64,000 bases of DNA. It comes from Thraustochytrium sp. TN22 (Eukaryota > Sar > Bigyra > Thraustochytrida > Thraustochytriidae). This document shows, piece by piece, positions 18,884 through 27,875 of this stretch; within the stretch, counting starts at the first letter, position 1, and each line of letters begins with the position of its first letter. The stretch is from positions 92,070 to 156,069 of the forward strand of contig JABLUY010000061.1 in the NCBI GenBank assembly GCA_013306675.1, in the 5' to 3' direction. The notes under the pieces are model-generated. The model saw only the letters and a list, made by a program, of their open reading frames with translations, ran no database searches and was not told the DNA's origin. The position numbers and the translations under genes were made by a program.

Positions 18884-19597
18884 ATGTCGACCGACACGGA
18901 GATCCTCAACTCCCTCACCGGCCCCTCGGCCTACTTTTTCGCCTACATTGGCGCGGCCATCGCGGTCGTCTTCGCCAACCTCGGCACGGCCTATGGCACC
19001 GCCAAGGCCGGCGTCGGCATTCTGTCCATGGGTGTCGTCTCGCCGCACCTGGTGATGAAGGTAAGTCGGGTCGAAGCGAAGCGAAGCGATGCGCAGCGCA
19101 GCGCGCCGTGGATCCTTCCTTGCTTGCAGGCACACTGACTTGCGTGCCTCCGCTCACGCGTGCAGAACATCATTCCCGTCGTCATGGCCGGTATTCTCGG
19201 TATCTACGGCCTTATCGTGGCCGTGCTGCTGAACGGCAGCATCACCGCGCCGCTGGCCCCGGTGAACGGCACCGTGTGCCCGGATGCCGACTGCTTCAAG
19301 TACTCGGACGGCTTCCGTGCCCTCGCGGCCGGCCTCTGCTGTGGCATTAGCTCCCTCGGCGCTGGCATGGCCATTGGCATCGTCGGCGACGCCGGTGTGC
19401 GCGCTGTCGGCCAGCAGGTACGTGATGAGCGCGAGGGAAAACCACCCCCATAATTGATTGGGGGAATAAGGACAAGACTAACAGGACTCGTACCGCGCCC
19501 GCAGGACCGCCTCTTCGTCGGCATGATCCTCATCCTCATTTTCGCCGAGGCTCTTGCCCTCTACGGCCTCATCGTTGCCCTCGTGCTGTCGATTTAA
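18884..19597 (+). CDS. V-type proton ATPase 16-kDa proteolipid subunit c, three exons
   Basis: Coding exons are 18884-19060, 19166-19417 and 19505-19597, all joined in phase 0 by GT-AG introns (donors GTAAGT and GTACGT). The product is 173 aa with four transmembrane helices. It forms the proton-carrying ring of V0. The essential carboxylate is Glu158 in [19 protein letters not shown] of TM4, and the [14 protein letters not shown] turn is typical. The loop between TM2 and TM3 is about 20 residues longer than in the yeast protein as I recall it. It carries two N-glycosylation sequons (Asn82, Asn93) and a Cys97/Cys102 pair. That loop faces the lumen in the usual topology. Confidence 0.95.
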
Positions 19598-21126
19598 ACG
19601 CGCTCTTCTCACCGAATCGCATCAAGTCTTCTTCGTCGCAAGTCGTCGCTGCTCTCTCGTCGCGCTAGCCTTCGACTAGCTAGTCTTCTCCCTCACCCTC
19701 TCACTCCTCTTCTCCACGCACGCGGGTTGCCCCGGCGATCCGGCGGCACGTCTCGGGCGCTGCCGCCGACCTCGCGTCGCAAGATGTTGAACATTCTCTG
19801 TCGCGCACGACTAGCCTAAGCTACATCCCATAACTTCGAGACTTTTTTAAGGAATGCCCCGCCCTTGTCCTTTTTCACCCTCCTCGTGACGGTGGCCGCT
19901 TGATGCCGCTCGCCCTCGCTCTGGCGGTCGCTAGCGAAGTCGCTCATGGTTGGGACGGTTTCAGCTCGCCTGATAGGTCTCTTCTACGAAGTATCTTCTT
20001 CGTCTCTCCCTTCCACAAGCAAGCCCTGCACCGGTTTCCCGCAGCTTAAAATTTTTGATCAGTGGGAAGAGGGGGGTTGCAGCCCCGCCTCCATCTCCAC
20101 GCGAGGGTCCCGCAGTCCGCCTCGGGGTCCCGCAGCCACCGCAGCCCGAAACCCGGCACCACTGCATCCAAAATCGTGTTCTTACCCACGTTGCCCCACT
20201 GCGCCATCCAGACGCAGAGGCGTCCCGTGCACTAGCGTATTGCCTAGCGAGGCCTAGCGCCCGCCGCGGCACGTCCGCTATTCTGAGGAGGCGTTTAGTA
20301 CGCTTGCCGTCCGCCACTGGTGCCTGCCTGCCTTGGCCGGTCCGAGCCCCCTGCCGGGCAGCCAGGCCGCCTGGCCGCGGCCATCGCTCGCTCGCAGCGA
20401 GCTCTCCGCCGACGCTGCGCAGTGCGCGCTCAGCACTTGCGCGCCGCGGGCGGCTCCAGGTCGGCAGGCAGGCAGGCAGGCAGGCGTGGCTTTTTCGCTA
20501 GGCTAGTAGGCTAGCAGCGCCTTGCTGCCAGCCACGGCACGCCGTAGCGCGCTCCGCTTTCCCTCCCTCCTTTCCTGCAGTCAGTCAGTCGGTGTGCTGT
20601 GGCTGTGGCTCCTGCGCTGCGATCTTTTGGCGCCGGGCGGCCGGGGCGGGCAGGCGGCACTGTGGCTGCGCCTCGCGGCCAGAGGAAAGGGCGCGAGAGG
20701 GCGCGAAAGGGCCGGCCGGCGCTTGCGCAGGCGAGGGCCGCCGCGGCGGCGCTGGGCTTGGCTGCCACTGGCCGCGGCAGGCTGCCCGCCCATGATGTGG
20801 AACATGTCACGGTGACGGCCCGGGTGTGCTGCGGCCTTGCGGCCCTTTTTCTCCCGCTATATCTCACTGTCAGGGTCAGTCAGGCTGGCTTGGCTCACTT
20901 GGCAAAGGCGCCTGGCCTGGCGTGGCTGCCTTGGCAGGCTCGCCTGCCTGCCTGTAAGGGCGCGCCGCGGCGGCAATCCAATCCGAGGCGCGCGCGGCAG
21001 AGAGCGGCGGCGCGGCGGCGGCGGCAGGGCGGCGGCGGCGGCAGCAGCGCGGCGGAAGGCGGCGTGCGGCTCGCGCCGCGGACCAGCGCGCTCGACCCCC
21101 GCGGGCTCCTGCGGAGCGGCAGCGCG

Positions 21127-21167
<41 letters not shown>

Positions 21168-21229
21168 AGAGGGAAAGTAAAGCGGCCGGCTGTATCTATT
21201 GCATCGCAGTGGAAAAGGAGGAGGAGAAG
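19598..21229. promoter_or_regulatory. Spacer between V-ATPase c and V-ATPase A
   Basis: 1.63 kb without a recognised gene. It begins with T/C-rich 3' UTR-like sequence containing CGACTAGCTAGTC (19671-19683). Further right are several CCTAGCG/GCTAGG copies (about 20240-20260 and 20498-20515), a GGCA repeat (about 20463-20484) and a GA tract just ahead of the V-ATPase A start. Open frames here have low-complexity Arg/Ala translations. Confidence 0.45.
21129..21178. repeat. GA microsatellite in the V-ATPase A leader
   Basis: (GA)16 grading into GGGA-rich purine sequence, about 50-100 bp upstream of the start codon. Confidence 0.85.
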
Positions 21230-23086
21230 ATGAGCGACCCGTACCAGGCCGGCGACTCCGAGTCGGACTATGGCTTCGTGCTGCGCGTGAGCGGTCCCCT
21301 GGTGGTGGGTGAGCGCATGGGCGGCGCGGCCATGTACGAGCTGGTCCGCGTGGGTAACGAGAAGCTGGTCGGTGAGATCATCAAGCTGGACGGCGACACC
21401 GCGAGTATCCAGGTGTACGAGGACACGAGCGGCCTGACCGTTGGCGACCCGATCCAGCGCACCAAGGCGCCGCTGTCGCTCGAGCTCGGCCCGGGCATCA
21501 TGAACCAGATCTTTGACGGTATCCAGCGGCCGCTGCAGACCATCTGCGAGATCTCGGAGGACAGTGTCTTCATCGACAAGGGCATCACGTGCAACGCCCT
21601 GGACCGCGAGAAGAAGTGGGTCTACAAGCCCAAGAACATCAGCAACGGCGATGTCATCACGGGTGGCGACATCTTCGCCGAGGTCTTCGAGAACGAGGTG
21701 CTCAACGCGCACTCCATCATGTGCCCGCCCAACATCCGCGGCACTGTCGTCGAGATGTACGGCGCCGGCACGGACAACAACGAGGAGGTCACCCTCAACG
21801 ACACCGTGCTCAAGGTCAAGGACGAGAAGGGCAAGGTGCACGAGATCAAGCCCTACCACCTGTGGCCCGTGCGTACGCCGCGCCCCATTACGGAGAAGCT
21901 CGCCGGCAACCAGGCGCTCGTCACGGGCCAGCGCGTCATCGATACGCTCTTTCCCTCGGTGCTCGGTGGTACCTGCGCCGTGCCGGGTGCCTTTGGCTGC
22001 GGCAAGACCGTCATTTCCCAGAGTCTCGCCAAGTTCTCCAACACGCAGGCCGTCGTCTACGTCGGCTGCGGCGAGCGCGGCAACGAGATGGCGGAGGTGC
22101 TCGCTGAGTTCCCGGAGCTCATGATGGAGAAGGAGGGCAAGGAGTACCCTGTCATGCTCCGGACCGTGCTGGTGGCCAACACCTCCAACATGCCCGTGGC
22201 CGCCCGCGAGGCCTCCATCTACACCGGCATCACGCTCGCCGAGTACTACCGCGACATGGGTCTCGACGTCGCCATGATGGCCGACTCCACCTCGCGCTGG
22301 GCCGAGGCTCTGCGCGAGATCTCCGGCCGCCTTGGTGAGATGCCCGCCGACTCGGGCTACCCGGCCTACCTCGGCGCTCGCCTCGCTGCCTTCTACGAGC
22401 GCGCGGGCCGCGTGCACTGCCTGGGCGGCCCCGAGCGCCAGGGCTCCATCACCGTCGTCGGCGCCGTCTCGCCGCCCGGTGGCGACTTCTCCGACCCGGT
22501 CACCTCGGCCACGCTTGGTATCGTCCAGGTCTTCTGGGGCCTCGACAAGAAGCTCGCCCAGCGCAAGCACTTCCCCTCGGTCAACTGGAACATCTCCTAC
22601 ACCAAGTACATGAACGTGCTCGGCCCCATGTTCGAGCGCATGGCGCCCGAGTACGGCGCGCTGCAGCAGGCCACCAAGCGCATCCTCTCCGACGAGGCCT
22701 CGCTCGCCGAGATTGTGCAGCTCGTCGGCAAGGACTCGCTCTCCGAGGACCAGAAGCTCACGCTCGAGGTCGCGCGCATCATCCGTGAGGACCACCTGCA
22801 GCAGAACGCCTTCTCCGACTACGACTTCACCTGCCCGCTCCACAAGTCCGTTGCCATCCTCAAGGCCATCGTCAAGTTCTACGAGATGGCCGTCAAGGCC
22901 ATCGAGGAGAGCCCGGCTGAGAAGCGCATCACCTGGGCCATCATCCGCAACACGCTCGACAAGGAGATTGTGCAGCTCACCGAGATGAAGTTCATCCACC
23001 CCAGCACCTCGCCCGCCGAGGTCAACGAGAAGACCGACGCCCTCCTCGCCAACATCGAGGCCCGCTTCGAGGCTCTTAAGAGCTAA
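21230..23086 (+). CDS. V-type proton ATPase catalytic subunit A
   Basis: 618 aa, the normal length of the nucleotide-hydrolysing V1 subunit. Key features are the Walker A GAFGCGKT at residues 253-260, the upstream non-homologous region characteristic of subunit A ([19 protein letters not shown]), [33 protein letters not shown] around the catalytic glutamate and arginine region, and a helical C-terminus. The start (ATGAGCGACCCG) follows a purine-rich leader; the frame is open upstream but repetitive. The gene is a single exon with very strong C/G-ending codon preference, consistent with high expression. Unlike yeast VMA1, no intein interrupts the P-loop region. Confidence 0.97.
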   Translation: MSDPYQAGDSESDYGFVLRVSGPLVVGERMGGAAMYELVRVGNEKLVGEIIKLDGDTASIQVYEDTSGLTVGDPIQRTKAPLSLELGPGIMNQIFDGIQRPLQTICEISEDSVFIDKGITCNALDREKKWVYKPKNISNGDVITGGDIFAEVFENEVLNAHSIMCPPNIRGTVVEMYGAGTDNNEEVTLNDTVLKVKDEKGKVHEIKPYHLWPVRTPRPITEKLAGNQALVTGQRVIDTLFPSVLGGTCAVPGAFGCGKTVISQSLAKFSNTQAVVYVGCGERGNEMAEVLAEFPELMMEKEGKEYPVMLRTVLVANTSNMPVAAREASIYTGITLAEYYRDMGLDVAMMADSTSRWAEALREISGRLGEMPADSGYPAYLGARLAAFYERAGRVHCLGGPERQGSITVVGAVSPPGGDFSDPVTSATLGIVQVFWGLDKKLAQRKHFPSVNWNISYTKYMNVLGPMFERMAPEYGALQQATKRILSDEASLAEIVQLVGKDSLSEDQKLTLEVARIIREDHLQQNAFSDYDFTCPLHKSVAILKAIVKFYEMAVKAIEESPAEKRITWAIIRNTLDKEIVQLTEMKFIHPSTSPAEVNEKTDALLANIEARFEALKS

Positions 23087-23102
23087 GCACGCCCTGCATG
23101 CA

Positions 23103-23123
23103 AGCGAGCGAGCGAGCGAGCGA

Positions 23124-23174
<51 letters not shown>

Positions 23175-23236
23175 AGCGAGCATGCTTCTTTGCTTGCTTG
23201 CTTGCTCGCTCACTCGCTCGCTCACTCGCTCGCTCG
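23103..23236. repeat. GAGC / GTGC / TGCT / GCTC tetranucleotide array
   Basis: About 130 bp of tetranucleotide repeats, changing unit along its length, immediately downstream of the V-ATPase A stop codon. Confidence 0.9.
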
Positions 23237-23504
23237 TCAGTTCACCCACCTCACCTCTGTGTGTCGCCTCTGACCATGAGCCATTCGGGTCTAGCCTCCT
23301 CTCCTTTTACTTCATTCATTTCCACATAAAAGTACGTATCAGATCAATTCGTGGTCTCCCTTGCTCTGTTATTAGACACCCGTCATTCCCGATGTCCATC
23401 AGCGAGCCAACGCACTCCCTGTTGCGCTCTGCTCGCTCGTAGCCGTGCACCTTCAGAAGCAGACCGCCAACACACGCGGGTGACGTCACAGTGACGAAGC
23501 AAAC
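23237..23504 (+). promoter_or_regulatory. Upstream region of the small coiled-coil gene with CRE-like palindrome
   Basis: The spacer carries TGACGTCA at 23481-23488, a perfect bZIP/CRE-type palindrome 16 bp upstream of the next start codon. A second copy lies at 27785-27792. Function is inferred from the motif only. Confidence 0.35.
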
Positions 23505-24028
23505 ATGACGGTCCCGGCGGAGCTCTCGCTCGAGGAGCGCCTGCAGCGTCTCGAGCTTCTCGGGCCCAAGTTTGCTGCTGCCGCGGCCGCCGCGCCAGAC
23601 GCCACGGACAGCGAGAAGAGCGTACGTTTTCGATGAGCACGCCGCCAGGCCAGGCCAAGGGCCCCAGCCATCCGCAAGCCCGGAGAGCACGGCGCTCCAC
23701 CGTCCGTACGCCGGTCGCTGCGGGCGGCGCAGGCCAGGTCTCTGTCTCCTCCAGGGCAAGCTCTCCACTCATCACGCCGCCGCGCGCCGGCGAGCCGCCA
23801 CGCCGCACGTATAGCGCAGCGCCGGCTTGCCCCGTTGGCTTGTAGCTCGTAGCTAGCTAACATAGAGACTCGACCCGACTGACCACACGGACCGTGGCGG
23901 ACACCAACGCGCAGGCACTGCTCGAGGAGAACGCCCAGCTCAAGGAGAAGGTGGGCAAGCTTGAGTACCGCATCAAATTCCTGCTGCGCGCCCTTGACGA
24001 GCGCGACGCTGCTACGGCTGCCAACTAA
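23505..24028 (+). CDS. Small two-exon coiled-coil protein
   Basis: Exons 23505-23621 and 23915-24028, joined in phase 0 over a 293-nt GTACGT...GCAG intron, give 76 aa. Exon 1 ends in an Ala-rich linker. Exon 2 encodes a leucine-zipper-like helix (LLEENAQLKEKVGKLEYRIK and LLRALDERD) resembling the N-terminal zipper of cytosolic arginyl-tRNA synthetase (ENxKLKYR pattern); no catalytic domain follows. The function is unknown. The clean splice sites and the coding-like helix on both sides of the intron support a real gene, but the intron is longer than the other coding introns here. Confidence 0.55.
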
Positions 24029-24400
24029 GAGTTCAAAGAGACATTTTGGTGCTGGTGATACCAGGTACTGCACATTCGAGGCGAAGGAGCTGAGCTTCCG
24101 TGCCCATGCTCGTCCTCCTTGCCCCGGCCCCCGTGCGCTCGTCCTTCTCACTGCTCGCAAGCTTCATCGACAGCTCCGTAGAGCCACGCGCTATGCTGAA
24201 GCCACGCTTCGATAGAACGCGCTGAAATGGGCGCAAAGAGGTTCATCCTTCAGGCGCCGTACCGCCTCGTGATGGCCTGGAACCTCTCGCGGCGAATCTC
24301 GCCGTCACCCTCTCCGCGCGTTCAATCAGTAAAACGCACGGAGGCGCAAACGAGGCCGCTGGGTGGCGTGACGTGGCGCTCAGAGACGCAGCAGGGTCTT
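24029..24400. other. Spacer holding a decayed copy of the centrin tail
   Basis: 372 bp between the coiled-coil gene and centrin. Apart from the centrin relic at 24250-24309 nothing is recognised. Confidence 0.5.
24250..24309 (-). pseudogene. Duplicated fragment of the centrin C-terminus
   Basis: About 58 bp aligns with the end of the centrin gene 151 bp away (24401-24458), including the stop codon. It would encode DGEIRRERFQAITRRYGA compared with [18 protein letters not shown] in the intact gene. The match covers only the last EF-hand half. It is most simply a tandem-duplication relic. An alternative last exon was considered, but no matching donor/acceptor pair was found. Confidence 0.7.
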
Positions 24401-24880
24401 TCAGGCGCCGTACTGCGTCATGATGGCTTGGAACTCCTCGCGACTGATCTCGCCGTCCAGGTCTTTGTCGAACTCGTCAATCATGGCCTGCAGCTCATGC
24501 TCCGACAGATTCTCGCCGAGCTCGCGCGTCACCTTGCGCAAGTCGCGCAGAGAGATCTTGCCCTTGCCCTGCTCATCAAAGAGCTCAAAGGCCTTGCCCA
24601 CCTCCTCGTCGGGGGTGCGTTGCGCGCGCTTGCGTGCCACGATGTTCAGAAAGTCCTCAAAGACCACGAGCCCCTCGTCGCGCACGTCGTACTCGCTCGC
24701 CAGTGCGATGACCTCCTTCTTGGTCACCGTGTAGCCCAGCGCGCGTAGGGCCACCTTGAGCTCATGATAGTCGATTGTGCCACTTCCCTCTGCGTCGAAG
24801 AGATCAAAAGCCTCCTTCAGCTCCCGCTCCTGCTCCTCCGTCAGCTTGGCGGCCCTGGGCCGCGCGGAGCGCGAGCTCAT
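24401..24880 (-). CDS. Centrin
   Basis: 159 aa with four EF-hands, a Ca2+-binding protein of basal bodies and centrosomes. After a short Arg/Ser-rich N-terminus, [16 protein letters not shown] is the typical centrin start of EF1. EF1 ([12 protein letters not shown]) and EF4 ([12 protein letters not shown]) look able to bind Ca2+. EF2 ([13 protein letters not shown]) and EF3 ([12 protein letters not shown]) are degenerate. The start is the ATG at complement 24878-24880. A CT repeat lies just upstream. It is a single exon. The duplicated tail fragment is downstream. Confidence 0.93.
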   Translation of the reverse strand: MSSRSARPRAAKLTEEQERELKEAFDLFDAEGSGTIDYHELKVALRALGYTVTKKEVIALASEYDVRDEGLVVFEDFLNIVARKRAQRTPDEEVGKAFELFDEQGKGKISLRDLRKVTRELGENLSEHELQAMIDEFDKDLDGEISREEFQAIMTQYGA

Positions 24881-25140
24881 GCTTGTGTGTGTCTCTCTCG
24901 CTCTCTCTCTCTCTCTGTTGTTGCCGACGGCACGCGGCGGCCGCGCGGCCAGGATCAACAAGCCTGCTCGGCCCTCGTCGCGGCCACGCCGCCGCGCCGC
25001 ACCGCGAGCCGCCGCGCCGCCCTTCTCCGTGGGACCTCGAACCCAGGACTGTCTGCCCCTCCAAGTTGCGCGGTGCTCGCTGCATTGCTGCAAGCTCGCC
25101 GCTGCTCGCAGCAAACGGTTTCAGGGACAGTCCGTGCGTG
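24881..25140. promoter_or_regulatory. Centrin upstream region
   Basis: A CT dinucleotide tract (24894-24917) in the leader is followed by GC-rich sequence. Octamer copies follow further upstream at 25163-25170, 25280-25293 (two overlapping) and 25631-25638, inside the hypothetical ORF region. Confidence 0.4.
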
Positions 25141-25653
25141 TCACATTTGTCGAGTGCAAGGCTTCAAGTTAGTTAGCAGCCTCACAACCAAAGCCAGTCC
25201 TGCGCGACGGCAAGGCTCACACACGGGCAAGGCCCCGAGCCCATGAGCCTCGTGCTCACGTCCCGTGCGCACGTTGAGCTTCAAGTTCAAGTTCACTATC
25301 AAGTGCTTCTCCACATGGATGTCTGCCGAAAACTGACCCGCATTACCAGTCCTTGCAGGCACGCAGACCTCGAATCCATCGATGACGTCGACGAACTCGA
25401 CGACCTCTTCCAAGACCACCACGACCTGTACGACGACCTCAAGGAGCAGGCAGACCACATCGCCGAATGGGACGGTGGTGGCAGCTGAAGACGCAGGCGC
25501 GAGGGGGAGCCGGTCAAGCGTTGTGACAAACGTGAAGGAAGGTGCCAAGGCGATGCAGCCCACATGCAACCGAAGACCCAGGTCCTGCGTGAGCGACCTG
25601 CCGAGCAGATCGATCACACCAGTCCGCAGCTTCAAGTTATGTGTCTTGACCAT
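25141..25653 (-). CDS. Hypothetical ORF, doubtful
   Basis: 170 codons open from ATG at complement 25651-25653, starting MVKTHNLKLRTG. It has a Val-rich middle and a repeat-like NLNLKLNVRTG near the end; no family was recognised. The LKL stretches are encoded by the TTCAAGTT octamers that recur in spacers across the window. This suggests the region may instead be the regulatory flank of centrin. The opposite strand also has an open acidic frame (25243-25488). Third-position GC is moderately high on both strands, so coding status is undecided. Confidence 0.25.
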   Translation of the reverse strand: MVKTHNLKLRTGVIDLLGRSLTQDLGLRLHVGCIALAPSFTFVTTLDRLPLAPASSAATTVPFGDVVCLLLEVVVQVVVVLEEVVEFVDVIDGFEVCVPARTGNAGQFSADIHVEKHLIVNLNLKLNVRTGREHEAHGLGALPVCEPCRRAGLALVVRLLTNLKPCTRQM

Positions 25654-25768
25654 TTTTCCTGGAGCCGCGCGGCGGGTCCGAGCACCACATCGAGCTCGGT
25701 GGGCGATCTCCCATTTTATCAATCACATTGCCGTTTGTTGTGGTTTTTATGGTACCTGAGTTTTGAGT

Positions 25769-27571
25769 TCACATCTTCATGTCAGCGAGCGATTCATCGA
25801 GATCCTGCATCTGTTGCTTCTTTTTGCGACGCGCCTTGGCCTTGGCCCTTTCTTGTGCAGCCCGACGCAGAGCCTCAGCGTCGGGGCCGGGGGGGACCAC
25901 GGCCGGACGCCGCCGACCCTGGCTGTGATACTTGTCGGAAGGCGCGGGCCCGAGGTCGAGCAGAAAGGCACCCTGGGAGCGCTTGGCCATGACTATGGCG
26001 TCCGTGGCCGGGATGAAGGAGGTGCCATGCGCGCGCAGCGACACGAGCATGGGGCAGTCAGATATAATCTCCTCGAGCGAGAAGGCTGTCACAAAGGTGC
26101 ACCACGAGCAGTCCACATAGCGCATGGAGCGCATCCAGCGTGCGATCGCGAGAATACCCTCGTCCTTGAGCTTGCTGCACTTGGCAACAGACAAGCGCTC
26201 CAGGCGGCCACCAACGGGGCTTTGGGCGAGCGCCTTGAGCCCGTCGTTACTGATGAGCTTACAACCGGTGAGATTTAGCTCCCGAAGGGACGTCGAGTAC
26301 CTGGCCAGCGCGTGCAGGGATCCATCATCCACGAGCTCGCAGCCCGGGAGCTCCAAGCAGGCCAGCTGCGGACAGGATACAGCGGCGCTTCGCGTGGTGA
26401 TGGAGGTAAGTCCACCTGCACCGGACACCACGAGGCGCCGCAGCTTGGGCCAGCTAGCCATGAGCGGAGCCAGCCCTGTGTCTCCCAGTACTGGGCGCTC
26501 CAGGATGGCTAGCTCGCGCAGGTTGCCACAGTGCCGTGCAAAGTGTTCCAGAGGTGCTGGCGTGCCACGCCGGAACCCCACGATACGCAGCACCTCGAGG
26601 GCCGGGCCGCTCTCATGCGTTACGCCATGAATAATGCTGCTGTCCAGGCTCTCTCCACGGCACGCAAAGACGCGGAGGCGGGAGAGCGAGTACTGGAGCC
26701 CATTCCACATCATGTTGCGAAAGGCCTCAGTCGGAGCCGTCTCGCCTGGTGCGCTCTCGTCCATGTACAGCTCTTCGAGTCGATCTCGCAGCCGCCCCCC
26801 GGAGATCATTCGAGTCATCGCAAGCATCGTGAGCACCTCATTTGCCAGGTCTGGGTATGGCCGTACGCCGCGCAAGCGGATCACGCGCGGGTGCTCCACC
26901 AGGCCATGCAGGAGGGTCTGCAGGTTCACACGGTCGTACACGTGGTGCTCATCCTCGTGCGAGACCCGAATGCCGAGCTCACTCAGGCCCGGCAGTGCAG
27001 GCACGTTTTGGTTCCTAATCGCCTCGCGTGCCGCCGTGAACTCAGCCTCTCCGTCAGTACGCCTCGGTGGCATCATTCTGAGCACGTCAATATCGAAAAC
27101 GCGGAGGCAGGCTTGGAGCCGCTCGTTCTCGTGCAGCAGCTGCAGGAGGCCTGCGCGCGTGATGCCCGGGCACCGCAGCACGCGCAACTCCTGCAAGTGG
27201 CGCAAGTACAAGGGCTGCAGCACTGCGTCGCCGACGTGCGGGCCCAAGTCGCGCAGGTCCACAGCGCGCAGCGCCTCACAGCGTGCCAGTAGCTGCACCA
27301 GCGCGGCCACGTCCACCTGCGAGCCGGCGCAGCGCACCTCGGCGACGTGCTCGCGCAATAGCTGCGCCGTCTGTGCTGCCGTCCGCCGGCACGCGGGCGC
27401 GAGCCGCAGGAGGTCCTGCGCCGTCAGCCAGCCCAGGGCCGCCAAGTTGAAGAAGATGTCCACAACATCGCGCGTGAAGGCCAATGGCACGGCCAGCGGC
27501 GGCGGCGGCGTCAGCCCTCGCGGTGACAGCGCAGACGGCGACGGCGGGCCCGAGCTCGCCGCCGTCTCCAT
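25769..27571 (-). CDS. F-box-like/leucine-rich-repeat (AMN1-type) protein
   Basis: 600 aa. The N-terminal region (about residues 30-70, with DIFFNLAALGWLTAQDLLRLAPACR) resembles an F-box. Leucine-rich repeats of the cysteine-containing/AMN1 type spread over about residues 100-560 (for example LACLELPGCELVDDGSLHAL, LRELNLTGCKLISNDGLKAL, LERLSVAKCSKLKDEGI). The C-terminus is a basic, coiled-coil-like tail (ALRRAAQERAKAKARRKKKQQ). Such proteins usually act as substrate receptors of SCF ubiquitin ligases, which is inference here. The start is the METAASSG ATG; the frame is open upstream across low-complexity sequence. Confidence 0.82.
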   Translation of the reverse strand: METAASSGPPSPSALSPRGLTPPPPLAVPLAFTRDVVDIFFNLAALGWLTAQDLLRLAPACRRTAAQTAQLLREHVAEVRCAGSQVDVAALVQLLARCEALRAVDLRDLGPHVGDAVLQPLYLRHLQELRVLRCPGITRAGLLQLLHENERLQACLRVFDIDVLRMMPPRRTDGEAEFTAAREAIRNQNVPALPGLSELGIRVSHEDEHHVYDRVNLQTLLHGLVEHPRVIRLRGVRPYPDLANEVLTMLAMTRMISGGRLRDRLEELYMDESAPGETAPTEAFRNMMWNGLQYSLSRLRVFACRGESLDSSIIHGVTHESGPALEVLRIVGFRRGTPAPLEHFARHCGNLRELAILERPVLGDTGLAPLMASWPKLRRLVVSGAGGLTSITTRSAAVSCPQLACLELPGCELVDDGSLHALARYSTSLRELNLTGCKLISNDGLKALAQSPVGGRLERLSVAKCSKLKDEGILAIARWMRSMRYVDCSWCTFVTAFSLEEIISDCPMLVSLRAHGTSFIPATDAIVMAKRSQGAFLLDLGPAPSDKYHSQGRRRPAVVPPGPDAEALRRAAQERAKAKARRKKKQQMQDLDESLADMKM

Positions 27572-27875
27572 CTCGCGGTATTGGTCCTGCCTGACGCGGC
27601 GCGCAGCACGACTTGGAGTTGGCGAGGCGCAGCACAGTGCGACAACACCGCCACCACCCACACCACCTGCACTACCACGGTAGTAGTAGAAAGCGACTCG
27701 GATAACCCGGACTTGACTGCGAGGTTGAAGAAGACGAAGAAGACGAAGATGACGATGACGTGACTGACGTTTGTTGTTACCTCTTGACGTCACATCTTGG
27801 CAAAATGCAAAAAGGCAGAGATGGCAAAATCGGTTGGATCAGAGAGGACTTCAAAAACCTCGGCGCGGTCACAGC
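27572..27875. promoter_or_regulatory. Spacer between the LRR gene and the TYW1 3' end, with CRE-like palindrome
   Basis: 304 bp containing short GAAGAC/GACGAT repeats (about 27728-27762) and a perfect TGACGTCA at 27785-27792, 214 bp upstream of the LRR gene start. No gene was recognised. Confidence 0.35.

Noticed and set aside
20876-22999. 707-codon open frame antisense to V-ATPase A
   Set aside because: It mirrors the strongly codon-biased subunit A gene; the translation is His/Asp/Val-rich with no family resemblance. It is a GC3 shadow.
21230-23086. Intein in V-ATPase A, the classic VMA1 site
   Set aside because: The P-loop region GAFGCGKT and its flanks are continuous; no insert is present.
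25021-25110. tRNA-like T-loop sequence (GGGTTCGAGGTCCC, minus strand)
   Set aside because: No matching acceptor, D-arm or anticodon stem could be paired around it.
25243-25488. 81-residue acidic + strand ORF
   Set aside because: It comes from a GACGAC-type repeat read in one of several open frames, has no family match, and competes with an equally open minus-strand frame.
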